Below are positions 44,312 through 54,230 of a stretch of 54,543 nt of DNA, one piece after another. The translations under genes were made by a program, and so were the position numbers. The notes beneath the pieces are model-generated. The model was given only the letters and a program-made list of their open reading frames with translations. It did no database searches and was not told the origin of the DNA. The stretch spans positions 1-54,543 of the forward strand of contig NZ_MUNO01000039.1 of assembly GCF_002001015.1 (NCBI RefSeq), given 5' to 3'. The stretch is from Polaromonas sp. A23. GTDB lineage: Bacteria; Pseudomonadota; Gammaproteobacteria; Burkholderiales; Burkholderiaceae_C. Position 1 is the stretch's first letter, and the number at the start of each line of letters is the position of its first letter.

Positions 44312-44395
44312 TTTTCCCAATCTATAACCTGACAAATACATTTCTCACGGTTCGTGTGCACTGTCCATCGCAGGCTGGTTGACCTGAGATTGACT

Positions 44396-45532
44396 TCAGG
44401 AATGCATCGATGCAGACCCCATGGCTTGCCGCACCACCCACTCCTTGAACATCCCGCTGCGTGCAAAACCTTTCATGCCCCAATTGCGTAAGGCTTGCCA
44501 GCGTGCATCTTCCTGCGCAAACAGGCCGTGAAGGCCATCGGTCACTGCCGCCATGGCTGCCACGTCCGCTTTTCTCGAGCGTTCATAACGCCGCAGCAGC
44601 TTTTCATCGCCCAAACCTCGCCAGTACTCACGGCCGTGGATCACGGCCGCCAGTCTCGCTGCATCGGCCAGCCCCAGGTTCAGTCCTTGCCCGGCCAATG
44701 GGTGCACCGCATGGGCTGCATCCCCGGCCAGCGCCCAGCCGGGTCCCACCCAGCGCTCGGCGCGCGACAGGGCCAGTGGCCAGCTTGAGCGCCCGCTGGC
44801 CAGTTCCAGGCGACCTGCTTCAGCGCCACAAACCGTTTGCACCGCGGCTGCAAAGTTTTCCGGAGTCAATTTTTCCAATGCACCAGCGCGTTCTACAGAG
44901 ACAGACCACACCAGGGCCAGAGAGTTCCCTTCCGCGCCCCCTATTGGCAGAAGTGCCAGGATTTCCCCATCGTGAAACCATTGCCGGGCGATGCCCTGGT
45001 GCCCCAGGCTGCTCAGTAGGCGGGCCGCGATCGCTTTTTGGGGGTAGGGCTTGACTGTCCACTGGGCGCCGAACTCGTTGCGGCTGGTGCTTTTTTGTCC
45101 TTCGCAGATCACGGTGAGTGCCGCCTGCACAGGCGCTTCCACGGTTTCAATCTGTGGCTGGTAACGCACGGCCTCGGCCAGCTGTTGCTCCAGCGCGGGC
45201 ACATCGACGATCCAGGCCAGGGCTGACTCTGCATTGCCTGGTGGCGCCGAAAAATCAAGCCGGCCGCCGTCGTCGCCCCAGACCTGCATGGCCACCACGG
45301 GTGTGGCCGAAGGCGCGTCCGGCCAGGCCCTGAGCGATGTCAGCTGTTGCCGAGAGGCGTTGTTCAGGGCGTAGGCCCGCACGTCTTGCGAGGCGCCGGA
45401 GTCGGTCGGGTTGCCGGGCGCGACCGGCCGGGCAACCAGGGCCACGCGCAGGCGTTCGCGCGCCAGCAACAGGGCCAGGGTACGGCCGACCACCCCGCCA
45501 CCGCGGATGCACACATCAAAAGGCTTGGACAT
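44396..45532 (-). CDS. UbiH/COQ6-family FAD-dependent monooxygenase
   Basis: 378 residues. Rossmann FAD motif GGGVVGRTLALLLARERLRV at residues 11-30, and the second FAD motif GDAAHAVHPLAGQGLNLGLADA. This is the aromatic-ring hydroxylase group that works in ubiquinone biosynthesis (UbiH, UbiI, UbiF); which ring position this one serves cannot be told. It lies 84 bp upstream of dsbC on the same strand and diverges from the MOSC gene. Confidence 0.92.
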   Translation of the reverse strand: MSKPFDVCIRGGGVVGRTLALLLARERLRVALVARPVAPGNPTDSGASQDVRAYALNNASRQQLTSLRAWPDAPSATPVVAMQVWGDDGGRLDFSAPPGNAESALAWIVDVPALEQQLAEAVRYQPQIETVEAPVQAALTVICEGQKSTSRNEFGAQWTVKPYPQKAIAARLLSSLGHQGIARQWFHDGEILALLPIGGAEGNSLALVWSVSVERAGALEKLTPENFAAAVQTVCGAEAGRLELASGRSSWPLALSRAERWVGPGWALAGDAAHAVHPLAGQGLNLGLADAARLAAVIHGREYWRGLGDEKLLRRYERSRKADVAAMAAVTDGLHGLFAQEDARWQALRNWGMKGFARSGMFKEWVVRQAMGSASMHS

Positions 45533-45607
45533 GGCTCATTTTAGAAGGCAGTGCAAAATTGGCGGTGAAGCTGTTACTTGAACCGAAGAATGTGAAGGAC
45601 TTGCCAC

Positions 45608-46516
45608 GTGAGTAAATCATCCGAACAAAACTCCGCCGTGCCGGCGCCGGACATCGAAGCGGTCATTACCGGTTTGTGGGTTTATCCCGTGAAGTCCTGT
45701 GCCGGCGTGCAGCTGAATGAAGTTGTATTGACCGAAACCGGACTTGAATTCGACCGGGCCTGGATGGTGGTTGACGAGCATGGCGTTTTCCTGACCCAGC
45801 GTGAGTTGCCGCGCATGGCTTTGATCCAGCCCCAGCTCAAGTACCACGACATGGTGTTGCGCGCTCCGGGCATGCTGGCGCTGCATATCGCGCTTGACCA
45901 GGTGCAGGAGCCGGTGCGTGTGAAGGTCTGGAACGACGAGGTGAAGGCTTACGACATGGGGCCTGTTGCGGCGCAATGGTTCACCGATTTTCTGGGGCGG
46001 CCTGCGCGGCTGGTGCGGTTTGATCCGGAGGAAAAACGCGCGTCCAGCCTGCAGTGGACGCAAGGGGTGGAAGCGCTCAACCAGTTCAGCGACGGCTACC
46101 CGATCCTGGTGATCAGTGAGGCCTCGCTGGCCCATCTGAACGGCAAATTGCAGGCTGCAGGCCATGCTGGCGTTGCCATGCAGCGTTTTCGTCCCAACAT
46201 CGTGCTGGGTGACAGACCCGGTTCCGCTGACATGTCACCGCATGACGAAGACCGTCTGGAAGTGCTGGAGGTCACGACGGAACAAGGCGTGGCGCAGCTG
46301 AAACCCGTTAAGCCCTGTTCGCGTTGCCCGATTCCGAACATCGATCCCGCCACGGCCTTGAGCAGTCCTGAGGTGGGCGACATGTTGCAGACTTACCGAC
46401 CGGATTCACGGCTCAAGGGCGCCGTGAGCTTTGGCATGAATGCCATTGTGTTGCAGGGCAACGATCATCTGCTCAAAGTGGGGCAGCGCGTCGCGGCCAA
46501 CTACTGCTTCGAATAA
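45608..46516 (+). CDS. MOSC-domain protein
   Basis: 302 residues from a GTG at 45608, preceded by GAAGGA. An N-terminal MOSC_N beta-barrel (GLWVYPVKSCAGVQLNEVVL) and a MOSC domain with the Cys-containing motif KPCSRCPIPNIDPATAL. MOSC proteins bind molybdenum cofactor or sulfur carriers; relatives such as YcbX detoxify N-hydroxylated bases. No C-terminal ferredoxin domain is present, unlike YcbX. The substrate is unknown. Confidence 0.92.
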   Translation: MSKSSEQNSAVPAPDIEAVITGLWVYPVKSCAGVQLNEVVLTETGLEFDRAWMVVDEHGVFLTQRELPRMALIQPQLKYHDMVLRAPGMLALHIALDQVQEPVRVKVWNDEVKAYDMGPVAAQWFTDFLGRPARLVRFDPEEKRASSLQWTQGVEALNQFSDGYPILVISEASLAHLNGKLQAAGHAGVAMQRFRPNIVLGDRPGSADMSPHDEDRLEVLEVTTEQGVAQLKPVKPCSRCPIPNIDPATALSSPEVGDMLQTYRPDSRLKGAVSFGMNAIVLQGNDHLLKVGQRVAANYCFE

Positions 46517-46524
46517 TCTGCGAG

Positions 46525-48315
46525 TCAGCGCGCCGGATAACTTTCGCGGTTGCTGTCGTCCATGGTCTCTCCGTCCAGTGGCATGGGACGGGTCACTTCG
46601 GGCTCCAGAAAACGGATGGGCCGGCGTGTGCGCGTCGCCATGCCGTCAAGCAGCTCAGCCAGGGATGTGGCGAGAGCAGGCCCCTCCATCGGTTTTTCGT
46701 TGAGAAGCACGGCGACGACGTGAAACTGCAGAACGATTTCCGGCTTGAGCCCCTTCAGAGGCATCAAGCCGGCGGCGATCAACCGCGCAGCCATCTCATT
46801 GACCGGTTCGCGCGATGCCACGCCCTCCAGGATCATCCCGAACCTTGCTTCATCCACCCGCCCGACGGTGTCGACGTCGCGCAGGATACGGCGCAACTTG
46901 ATCACGCTGCGCAGCAGGCTCTGCTCGGCCACGGCGATGCCGTAGGTGCGCTTGACGTAGTCGTAGTTGACCAGTTCCGCATAGACCACGGCTGCCGGTT
47001 CCTTGTGCCTCGTAAAGCGGGCCACCGCCTGTTCCAGCCTGTCGTTGAACAAGGTCAGAGTCAGCAGTCCTGTGAGCGCGTCATGGCTGGCCATGACCTC
47101 TTCCCGCGCCTCGACGTTGTGCCTTTCGCGTGAACGCAGGTTCAATGCCACCAGCAAAAAGGGTATCTGGATGATCAGGCCGGCCAGAAGACCGTATTGG
47201 GGCAGCCACGATACTCCCGGCAGACCTGCGGTGCCCGCAAGAATCAGCAAGGCGACCAACGCCAATGGCGTGAAGGCCGCAAGCACCCAGAATCCCACCA
47301 TGTCCCTGCGCCGCCAGACAATGATGGCCCGGCGCATGCCCAGCACCAGGACCGTCATGACATAAGTGCCCGCGAGGACTACGCCGGGTTCACGCTCCAG
47401 GAAAGCATAGGCGACCGCCAGCGGCAGGCTCGCCCCAGCCAGCCAGTACGCCAGGGGCGCCAGCCCTTTCTGTCGCGAATCGGCGCCGCACAGGTGGTGC
47501 ACAACCATTGGCGCTATACCGCCAACCAGAATACTCAGGCAACCCGGCGCCAGGTCAGCCCACGCGCCTGAGCTGCTCCACATCATGTGAGCGGCGACGC
47601 CTGTCCATGCCGCAATCGTGAGTGCCATGACCGATACATACAGGGCATACCAGCCGTAGGTCGGGTCCCTGTAGACCCAGCTCTGTGCCGCGCCGCCCGC
47701 AATCAGTAAAACCAGCGCGCCCAGAACTGCCCCTACCACCAGAGCTTGAACCTGCAGGCGATGGCTGCGCACCTTGCTGGCAATGACATTGACAGGAATA
47801 TTGAGGCGCGTTGCGTGTTGTATGTGAACGTACACGTCGTGAACATTGTCGTCTGGCAGGGCCAGCTGGAATTGTGCATACCGGCCGGGCTCCGGCCAGC
47901 TGGAAACGGCGACCGTGTCGCCCGCTGTCTGGGAGACCCAGCCGTTTTTCCGGGTTTTCTGAAACACGGTCACCAGGTCAAGCAGAGGCGAGGGAAATTG
48001 CAGCGTCCATTCCTGCTGTGAATCAGTCGATTTCCTGAAGCGGTAATGTTGCCAAAGCGCAACCCCCGGCTCCAATGGATAGACTGCGCGGGCCTGCGCA
48101 GGGCTCATGAGGAGGGCAGGGTCTGCGCCCGACGCCAGCTGCAGGATGGTGGTTTGAGCGTCCTTGTCGATCCACGCCAGACCGCTGGCCTGAAGGTCCA
48201 TCACGGGGTTGTCGTCATTCAAAACCACGACGTTTTGGGCAAAAGCCGCCGGTCCCAGCAACCCGGATAAAAGCACGAGCAGCATGGCCGCCAGAAGGCC
48301 AAGCGCGTATCGCAT
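46525..48315 (-). CDS. 7TM sensor protein with degenerate GGDEF domain
   Basis: 596 residues from the ATG at 48315, behind GAGAAG; upstream starts at 48348 and 48426 are rejected. Signal peptide (cut near AFAQN), a periplasmic 7TMR-DISMED2-like beta domain (about 25-170), about seven transmembrane helices (about 185-400), and a GGDEF-type domain beginning [17 protein letters not shown]. The catalytic motif GGDEF reads GRVDE, and the usual metal-binding Asp segment reads [14 protein letters not shown]. Cyclic-di-GMP synthesis is therefore unlikely. Probably a signal-sensing or inactive scaffold protein. Its start is 31 bp from ychF, divergent. Confidence 0.85.
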   Translation of the reverse strand: MRYALGLLAAMLLVLLSGLLGPAAFAQNVVVLNDDNPVMDLQASGLAWIDKDAQTTILQLASGADPALLMSPAQARAVYPLEPGVALWQHYRFRKSTDSQQEWTLQFPSPLLDLVTVFQKTRKNGWVSQTAGDTVAVSSWPEPGRYAQFQLALPDDNVHDVYVHIQHATRLNIPVNVIASKVRSHRLQVQALVVGAVLGALVLLIAGGAAQSWVYRDPTYGWYALYVSVMALTIAAWTGVAAHMMWSSSGAWADLAPGCLSILVGGIAPMVVHHLCGADSRQKGLAPLAYWLAGASLPLAVAYAFLEREPGVVLAGTYVMTVLVLGMRRAIIVWRRRDMVGFWVLAAFTPLALVALLILAGTAGLPGVSWLPQYGLLAGLIIQIPFLLVALNLRSRERHNVEAREEVMASHDALTGLLTLTLFNDRLEQAVARFTRHKEPAAVVYAELVNYDYVKRTYGIAVAEQSLLRSVIKLRRILRDVDTVGRVDEARFGMILEGVASREPVNEMAARLIAAGLMPLKGLKPEIVLQFHVVAVLLNEKPMEGPALATSLAELLDGMATRTRRPIRFLEPEVTRPMPLDGETMDDSNRESYPAR

Positions 48316-48346
48316 ACACTTCTCAGCCTGTTTTCGAAGGTTTCTC

Positions 48347-49438
48347 ATGAGTCTGAAGTGCGGTATTGTAGGTTTACCCAACGTGGGTAAATCCACCCTT
48401 TTTAATGCCTTGACCAAGGCGGGCATTGCAGCGGAGAACTACCCGTTTTGCACCATCGAACCCAATGTCGGCATTGTGGAGTTGCCCGACGCGAGGCTGG
48501 GCCAGCTTGCTGAAATCATTCATCCTGAACGTATCGTGCCCGCTATCGTCGAATTTGTCGACATTGCCGGCCTGGTGGCTGGTGCCAGTACCGGCGAGGG
48601 CTTGGGCAATAAATTCCTGGCCCACATCCGCGAGACCGACGCCATCGTCAATGTGGTGCGCTGTTTTGAGGACGACAACGTCATTCACGTTGCTGGCAAG
48701 GTGGACCCGATCTCTGATATTGAGGTGATCCAGACCGAGCTGTGCCTGGCCGACCTGACAGCGGTGGAAAAAGCCCTGCATCGGGTGACCAAAACCGCGC
48801 GTTCGGGCGACAAGGAATCCATCAAGCTGGTGGCCATCCTGGAAAAATGCCAGGCGGCGCTTAACCAGGCCAAGCCGGTGCGGACGCTGGAATTCAGCAA
48901 GGAAGAGCAGCCTTTGCTGCAGCAGTTTTTCCTGATCACCGCCAAGCCCGCCATGTTTGTCGGCAATGTCGCTGAAGACGGTTTCGAGAACAACCCCTTC
49001 CTCGACAAACTGCGTGCCTATGCGGCCAGCCAGAATGCGCCTGTGGTCGCCATCTGCGCCAAGATGGAAGCCGAGATGGCCGACATGAGCGATGAGGACA
49101 AGACCATGTTCCTGGCCGAAATCGGCCAGGAAGAACCCGGCCTGAACCGGCTGATCCGCGCCGCCTTCAAGCTGCTGGGCCTGCAGACCTATTTCACCGC
49201 CGGCGTGAAGGAAGTGCGCGCCTGGACCATTCATGTGGGCGATACCGGTCCCCAGGCCGCGGGTGTGATCCATACCGATTTCGAAAAAGGCTACATCCGC
49301 GCGCAGACCATTGCCTTTGATGACTTCATCACCTACAAGGGTGAACAGGGCGCCAAGGACGCGGGCAAGATGCGCAGCGAAGGCAAGGAATACGTCGTCA
49401 AGGATGGCGACGTGATGAATTTCCTGTTCAGTAGCTGA
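48347..49438 (+). CDS. ychF: Ribosome-binding ATPase YchF
   Basis: Obg-family P-loop protein that prefers ATP and binds ribosomes. It has 363 residues, the exact family length. P-loop [18 protein letters not shown] at residue 9, DIAGLV motif, coiled-coil insertion and C-terminal TGS domain ([21 protein letters not shown]). The ATG at 48347 is supported by family length; an in-frame start at 48209 lies inside the divergent gene. Confidence 0.97.
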   Translation: MSLKCGIVGLPNVGKSTLFNALTKAGIAAENYPFCTIEPNVGIVELPDARLGQLAEIIHPERIVPAIVEFVDIAGLVAGASTGEGLGNKFLAHIRETDAIVNVVRCFEDDNVIHVAGKVDPISDIEVIQTELCLADLTAVEKALHRVTKTARSGDKESIKLVAILEKCQAALNQAKPVRTLEFSKEEQPLLQQFFLITAKPAMFVGNVAEDGFENNPFLDKLRAYAASQNAPVVAICAKMEAEMADMSDEDKTMFLAEIGQEEPGLNRLIRAAFKLLGLQTYFTAGVKEVRAWTIHVGDTGPQAAGVIHTDFEKGYIRAQTIAFDDFITYKGEQGAKDAGKMRSEGKEYVVKDGDVMNFLFSS

Positions 49439-49469
49439 TTTCGGCGGTGACGCTGCCTTTTTAAAAGCG

Positions 49470-49523
49470 ATTTATGCCTTTTGCCCTTGATTGACGGGCG
49501 CGAGTAGCTATAAATTCAGTAGC
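49470..49523 (+). repeat. Interspersed repeat R2, copy E
   Basis: GCCCTT at 49483, GCTAT at 49507 and GTAGC at 49519. It follows ychF by about 44 bases in the same orientation. It ends about 30 bp before the next gene. Confidence 0.8.
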
Positions 49524-49555
49524 GTATTGCCGCATCATCCACGAGGCCCTTGTCC

Positions 49556-50305
49556 ATGACAGAACCCGTCCGCCTCGCCAAACACCTGGCCCACATGCTC
49601 AATTGTTCGCGCCGAGAAGCCGAGCAATACATCGAGGGTGGCTGGGTGCGGGTTGACGGCGTGGTGGTTGAAGAACCCCAGCACCGCGTGCTGGACCAGA
49701 AAGTCGAACTCGACCCCGACGCGAGCTTGCTGGAACTGACTCCGGTGACGCTGCTGTTGAACAAGCCCGCAAGTTTTGAGGCCGGCCTGGATGCGGGTGC
49801 CGGCCGAGCAGCGAGTCCGGCGCTGCAGTTGCTGGTGGCAGCCAACCAGGCGAAGGATGACCGCTCGGGTATCCGCGTTTTGAAAAAGCATTTCAGTGCA
49901 TTGACTTTGGCAACCCCACTTGCCACACCTGCAAGCGGTTTGGTGGTGTTTACCCAGGACTGGCGGGTGGCGCGCAAGCTCAGCGAGGACGCTTCGGTCA
50001 TGGAGCACGAAGTCATCGTGGATGTGACCGGCACCATCGCCCCTGGCGGTCTGCAGCGCCTTAACCGCATCGACCACGGTTTTACCTTCAACGGGGTGCT
50101 GTTGCCGCCGGCCAAGGTCAGCTGGCAAAACGAAACCCGCCTGCGTTTTGCGCTCAAGGGCGAGCGCCCAGGCCAGATCGCCTTCATGTGCGAAAGCGTG
50201 AACCTGAACGTGCAGGCCATGAAGCGCATCCGCGTCGGGCGTGTACCCATGAGCAGCCTGCCCGTCGGGCAGTGGCGCTATCTGCAGCCCCACGAGCGGT
50301 TTTAG
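49556..50305 (+). CDS. S4-domain RNA pseudouridine-synthase-like protein, catalytic Asp replaced
   Basis: 249 residues from the ATG at 49556 (a TTG at 49550 is also in frame). The N-terminal S4 RNA-binding domain (RLAKHLAHMLNCSRREAEQYIEGGWVRVDG) and the rest of the protein match the RluF/RsuA group. At the catalytic motif, family members have RLD-x-DT-SGL; here the sequence is LATPLATPASGLVVFTQD, so the nucleophilic Asp is Ala. The protein may bind RNA without making pseudouridine. The usual RluF length and fold are otherwise kept. Confidence 0.82.
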   Translation: MTEPVRLAKHLAHMLNCSRREAEQYIEGGWVRVDGVVVEEPQHRVLDQKVELDPDASLLELTPVTLLLNKPASFEAGLDAGAGRAASPALQLLVAANQAKDDRSGIRVLKKHFSALTLATPLATPASGLVVFTQDWRVARKLSEDASVMEHEVIVDVTGTIAPGGLQRLNRIDHGFTFNGVLLPPAKVSWQNETRLRFALKGERPGQIAFMCESVNLNVQAMKRIRVGRVPMSSLPVGQWRYLQPHERF

Positions 50306-50337
50306 CGCGGTCGTCGCCGGGTGGCACAGGCCTTCCC

Positions 50338-50520
50338 ATACAAGCAGGGGCTGCGGATTTGGCTTTGCCAGTCCGCAGGCGCAGCGGCCCCCGAGGGGCT
50401 GGAGCCTGCGGCTCCAAAGCTGCTTGAGCAGCTTTGGACAGGCGACAGAGGCGAAGCTTCTAGCGAGCTGCGGCCTGCAAGGCCTCGGGCGCTACACGCA
50501 GTGAGCAACCGTGGGGGCTA
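50338..50520 (-). repeat. Interspersed repeat R1, copy f (long form)
   Basis: Reverse orientation. The YqaA-like gene stop TAG merges into CCCCCACGG. The long form has the internal block with GTCCAAAGCTGCTC/GAGCAGCTTTGGA palindromes, then CCCTCGGGGGC, CGCTGCGCCTGCGG and the tail. It fills most of the gap after the S4-domain gene. Confidence 0.82.
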
Positions 50521-51000
50521 AAACCTGAACCCGCCCGGAAAAGCCCAGACCAGTGCGCCCGTCATCAGGAAGTAGCGCGCAAACTTGCCGATGGCCATGT
50601 AAACCACACAGGGCCAGAACGGAAATTTGAGCCAGCCGGCCACCGCGCACAGCGGGTCGCCCACCGCGGGCAACCAGGCCAGCAGGCAGGCTTTCGGGCC
50701 GAGTTTTTCCAGCCAGCGTATGGCGCGCCCGTGGTGGGATGAGTGCGAGTATTTGTCCACCACCTTGTGTGCGCCATAACCCAGCCACCAGTCCAGCATG
50801 CCGCCCAGCGTGTTGCCGGCAGTCGCCACCAGCACCGCGGGCCAGAACATGTGGGGGCTGAGTTTGACAAGGCCGAACACAACCGGCTCGGAACCCAGGG
50901 GCAGCAGGGTGGCGGAAATAAAGGAAACCACGAATACCGTGCTCAAGCCATATTCCGGCAAAGCCAGCGCTTCAATCAGGTGTCGTAGCCAAGCTTCCAT
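50518..51000 (-). CDS. YqaA-family inner-membrane protein (DedA-like)
   Basis: 160 residues from the ATG at 51000; a longer start at 51027 is possible. About four hydrophobic segments and the SNARE-associated/DedA-type pattern LPLGSEPVVFG, NTLGGMLDWWLG and WLPAVGDPLCAVAG. Function poorly known; DedA-like proteins are proposed lipid or undecaprenyl-phosphate transporters. Divergent from dusB. Confidence 0.88.
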   Translation of the reverse strand: MEAWLRHLIEALALPEYGLSTVFVVSFISATLLPLGSEPVVFGLVKLSPHMFWPAVLVATAGNTLGGMLDWWLGYGAHKVVDKYSHSSHHGRAIRWLEKLGPKACLLAWLPAVGDPLCAVAGWLKFPFWPCVVYMAIGKFARYFLMTGALVWAFPGGFRF

Positions 51001-51135
51001 TGAAGTCGAGTATAGGGAATGGTCCATAGACGGAGGTAGGGCAAGCGCTTACAACTGCGGCTTCAAATTTCGATTGCTGAAATTTTGGGCAGTTACAATC
51101 GTGCCTCCTTTTTGAGCATTCACTTCCTGACTCCC

Positions 51136-52206
51136 ATGAACATCGGCCCTTACGTTTTGGCAAACAATTTGTTTGCCGCGCCGATGGCCGGCGTCACCGA
51201 CCGGCCATTCCGGCGCCTGTGCAAGGCCGGTGGCGCCGGTTACGCGGTCAGCGAAATGGTGACTTCGCGGCGGGACCTGTGGGAGACGTTGAAAACTTCG
51301 CGCCGCGCCAACCACGAGGGCGAAGTGGCGCCGATTGCGGTGCAGATTGCCGGCACCGACGCGCAGATGATGGCTGAGGCTGCCGCTTACAACATCGACC
51401 GCGGTGCGCAGATCATTGACATCAACATGGGTTGCCCGGCTAAGAAAGTCTGCAACAAATGGGCTGGCTCGGCCCTGATGCAGGATGAGCCGCTGGCGCT
51501 TACCATCGCCGAGGCCGTGGTGGCCGCCTGCGTGCCGCGCAATGTTCCTGTGACCCTGAAAATGCGTACTGGCTGGGCCGACTCGCATAAAAATGCCGTC
51601 GTGCTGGCGCGCGCATTCGAGTCCGCCGGCGTGCAGATGCTGACCGTGCACGGCCGCACGCGTGAGCAGGGTTACAAGGGGCAGGCCGAATACGACACGA
51701 TTGCTGCGGTCAAGGCCGCGGTATCTGTTCCGGTGGTTGCCAATGGCGACATCAACACACCGGAAAAGGCCCGCGATGTGCTGGCTTACACCTGCGCTGA
51801 TGCGGTGATGGTGGGCCGCGCGGCTCAGGGCCGGCCCTGGATCTTTCGCGAAATGGCGCATTTCCTGGCGACCGGCACGCATCTTGCGCCGCCGCTGGTG
51901 GCTGAGGTCAAGCGTTTGCTGCTCGATCACTTGCTGGACCACTATGAGCTGTACGGCGCCTTTAGCGGCGTGCGTACGGCGCGCAAACACATTGGCTGGT
52001 ACGTCAGGCCTTTGCCAGGTGGAGAAGCCTTTCGCGGACGCATGAACCTGCTGGAAGACTGCGAAGCGCAATGGCAGGCGGTGGCAGATTTTTTTGACGA
52101 GCTTGGCGCGCGCATGGACCGCATGCCTGCAGCGATTGCGGGCATGGTGCAGGCGGCGGCCGGCGACAATGACAGACAGAACAAGAAGGAGGGGGAGCTC
52201 GCATGA
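51136..52206 (+). CDS. dusB: tRNA-dihydrouridine synthase B
   Basis: FMN-dependent reduction of uridine in the tRNA D loop (U17 in E. coli). It has 356 residues from the ATG at 51136. The FMN-barrel motif is AAPMAGVTDRPFRRLC, and the active-site Cys is C100 in MGCPAKKVCNKWAGSALM. The dusB-fis operon order is the standard one in proteobacteria, and the stop overlaps fis by four bases. Confidence 0.97.
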   Translation: MNIGPYVLANNLFAAPMAGVTDRPFRRLCKAGGAGYAVSEMVTSRRDLWETLKTSRRANHEGEVAPIAVQIAGTDAQMMAEAAAYNIDRGAQIIDINMGCPAKKVCNKWAGSALMQDEPLALTIAEAVVAACVPRNVPVTLKMRTGWADSHKNAVVLARAFESAGVQMLTVHGRTREQGYKGQAEYDTIAAVKAAVSVPVVANGDINTPEKARDVLAYTCADAVMVGRAAQGRPWIFREMAHFLATGTHLAPPLVAEVKRLLLDHLLDHYELYGAFSGVRTARKHIGWYVRPLPGGEAFRGRMNLLEDCEAQWQAVADFFDELGARMDRMPAAIAGMVQAAAGDNDRQNKKEGELA

Positions 52207-52439
52207 GCAAGAAACACATAGAAGAGTGCGTGCGCACCAGCCTGGAGGGTTATTTCAAGGACTTGCGCGGCACCGAGCCGGACGGCATGTACGACATGAT
52301 GGTCAAGGTGGTGGAAAAACCGCTGCTGGAAGTCGTCATGCAGCATGCCGAGCAAAACCAGTCCCGGGCCGCCGAATGGCTGGGCCTGAACCGCAACACC
52401 CTGCGCAAAAAACTCGTTGAACACAAACTGATCAAGTGA
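52203..52439 (+). CDS. fis: DNA-binding protein Fis
   Basis: 78 residues, shorter than E. coli Fis (98) because the N-terminal hairpin arm is trimmed, as is common in betaproteobacteria. The C-terminal helix-turn-helix is QSRAAEWLGLNRNTLRKKLVEH. A nucleoid-associated protein controlling growth-rate genes. Translation is coupled to dusB through ATGA. Confidence 0.96.
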   Translation: MSKKHIEECVRTSLEGYFKDLRGTEPDGMYDMMVKVVEKPLLEVVMQHAEQNQSRAAEWLGLNRNTLRKKLVEHKLIK

Positions 52440-52481
52440 TCCGGCAGCCGCATTCCACCCCCCCGAGAAACAAAGACAAGC

Positions 52482-54053
52482 ATGAACGCCCTGATTTCCG
52501 TCTCCGACAAAACCGGCATTGTTGACTTTGCTCGTGCGCTGCATGCGCTGGGCATCAAGCTGATTTCCACCGGCGGCACCGCCAAACTGCTGGCCGATGA
52601 AAAGCTGCCGGTGACCGAAGTTGCCGAACTGACGGGTTTTCCGGAAATGCTCGATGGCCGTGTCAAAACCCTGCACCCGATGGTGCACGGCGGCTTGCTG
52701 GCACGGCGCGATGTGCCCGAACACATGGCGGCCCTCAAGACCCATGGCATCGACACGATTGACCTGCTGGTCGTCAATCTCTACCCCTTTGAAGCCACGG
52801 TGGCCAAGGCCGGCTGCACGCTGGAAGACGCGATTGAAAACATCGACATTGGTGGCCCGGCCATGGTGCGGTCGGCCGCCAAGAATTGGAAGGATGTTGG
52901 GGTGCTGACCGATGCGTCACAGTACGCCGGTGTGCTGGAAGAACTCAAGGCTGCCGGCAAACTCACGGATGCCACCAAATTTGCCCTGTCCGTAGCGGCT
53001 TTCAACCGCATCAGCCAGTACGACGGCGCCATCAGCGATTACCTCTCGGGCATCCAGCCCGACGGCACGCATAGCCTGTTTCCGGGGCAGTCCAACGGAC
53101 GCTTTGTCAAGGTGCAGGATCTGCGTTACGGTGAAAACTCGCACCAGCAGGCCGCGCTGTACCGCGATCTGTATCCTGCGCCGGGTTCGCTTGTGACGGC
53201 CAAACAGCTGCAGGGCAAGGAGCTGTCGTACAACAACATAGCCGACGCCGACGCGGCTTGGGAGTGCGTCAAGAGTTTTACCGAATCAGCGTGCGTGATT
53301 GTCAAACACGCCAACCCCTGCGGCGTGGCCGTCGGCAAGGATGCGCTCGAGGCCTACAGCAAGGCTTTCAAGACCGACCCGACCTCGGCCTTCGGCGGCA
53401 TCATTGCCCTGAACTGCACCCTCGACGAGGCGGCAGCGCAGCAGATCTCCAAACAGTTCGTCGAGGTGCTGATGGCGCCGGCCTTCACGCCAGCGGCGCT
53501 GGAAGTTTTCAAGAGCAAGGTCAATGTGCGCATTCTACAAATTGACTTGCCGCCGGGCGGCGACACGGCGTGGAAGCAGGGCCGCAACCTGATGGACGTC
53601 AAACGTGTCGGTTCCGGCCTGCTGATGCAGACCGCCGACAACCACGAGCTGGCGCTGGCCGACCTGAAAGTGGTCAGCAAGCTGCAGCCGACGCCTGCGC
53701 AGCTGCAGGATCTGCTGTTTGCCTGGAAGGTTGCCAAATACGTCAAGTCCAACGCCATCGTGTTCTGCGGCGGGGGCATGACGCTGGGTGTGGGCGCTGG
53801 CCAGATGAGCCGCATCGATTCGGCGCGTATTGCCTCCATCAAGGCAGCGAATGCCGGCCTGGAACTCGCCGGTTCGGCGGTGGCCAGTGACGCTTTTTTC
53901 CCGTTCCGCGATGGCCTTGATGTGGTGGTCGACGTGGGCGCGACTTGTGTGATTCAGCCCGGCGGGAGCATGCGGGATGAGGAGGTCATTGCTGCGGCTG
54001 ATGAGCGTGGGGTGGTGATGGTTTTGAGCGGTGTGCGGCATTTTCGGCACTGA
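52482..54053 (+). CDS. purH: Bifunctional AICAR transformylase / IMP cyclohydrolase PurH
   Basis: Last two steps of purine biosynthesis. It has 523 residues. N-terminal IMP cyclohydrolase domain ([38 protein letters not shown]) and C-terminal AICAR transformylase with the Lys-His pair in [13 protein letters not shown], ending in the family's SVRHFRH-like tail (SGVRHFRH). Starts 42 bp after fis. Followed by a cluster of repeats. Confidence 0.98.
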   Translation: MNALISVSDKTGIVDFARALHALGIKLISTGGTAKLLADEKLPVTEVAELTGFPEMLDGRVKTLHPMVHGGLLARRDVPEHMAALKTHGIDTIDLLVVNLYPFEATVAKAGCTLEDAIENIDIGGPAMVRSAAKNWKDVGVLTDASQYAGVLEELKAAGKLTDATKFALSVAAFNRISQYDGAISDYLSGIQPDGTHSLFPGQSNGRFVKVQDLRYGENSHQQAALYRDLYPAPGSLVTAKQLQGKELSYNNIADADAAWECVKSFTESACVIVKHANPCGVAVGKDALEAYSKAFKTDPTSAFGGIIALNCTLDEAAAQQISKQFVEVLMAPAFTPAALEVFKSKVNVRILQIDLPPGGDTAWKQGRNLMDVKRVGSGLLMQTADNHELALADLKVVSKLQPTPAQLQDLLFAWKVAKYVKSNAIVFCGGGMTLGVGAGQMSRIDSARIASIKAANAGLELAGSAVASDAFFPFRDGLDVVVDVGATCVIQPGGSMRDEEVIAAADERGVVMVLSGVRHFRH

Positions 54054-54074
54054 ATCCGACTTTTCTTAAGTGAA

Positions 54075-54128
54075 ATGTGCATTTTGCCCTTATTGCACGG
54101 GCGCAATTAGCTATTCAATTGATAGCAA
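54075..54128 (+). repeat. Interspersed repeat R2, copy F
   Basis: GCCCTT at 54086, GCTAT at 54110 and ATAGC at 54122, starting about 32 bases after purH in its orientation. One of the best matches to the family. Confidence 0.82.
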
Positions 54129-54143
54129 TCTGGATCTTCACAT

Positions 54144-54166
54144 CGTTCGGGCTGAGCTTGTCGAAG
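54144..54166 (+). repeat. Short repeat TTCGGGCTGAGCTTGTCGAAG
   Basis: The unit starting CGTTCGGGCTGAG and ending CTTGTCGAAG is a widespread intergenic repeat in beta- and gammaproteobacteria. Its half TTCGGGC can pair with parts of neighbouring copies elsewhere. Single copy here. Confidence 0.6.
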
Positions 54167-54230
54167 TCTGTGCAAGCTTGTGCGACTGTGGATCTTCCAG
54201 CAAGCCGGGAGTCGCCCCGGCAGGCGAGTA

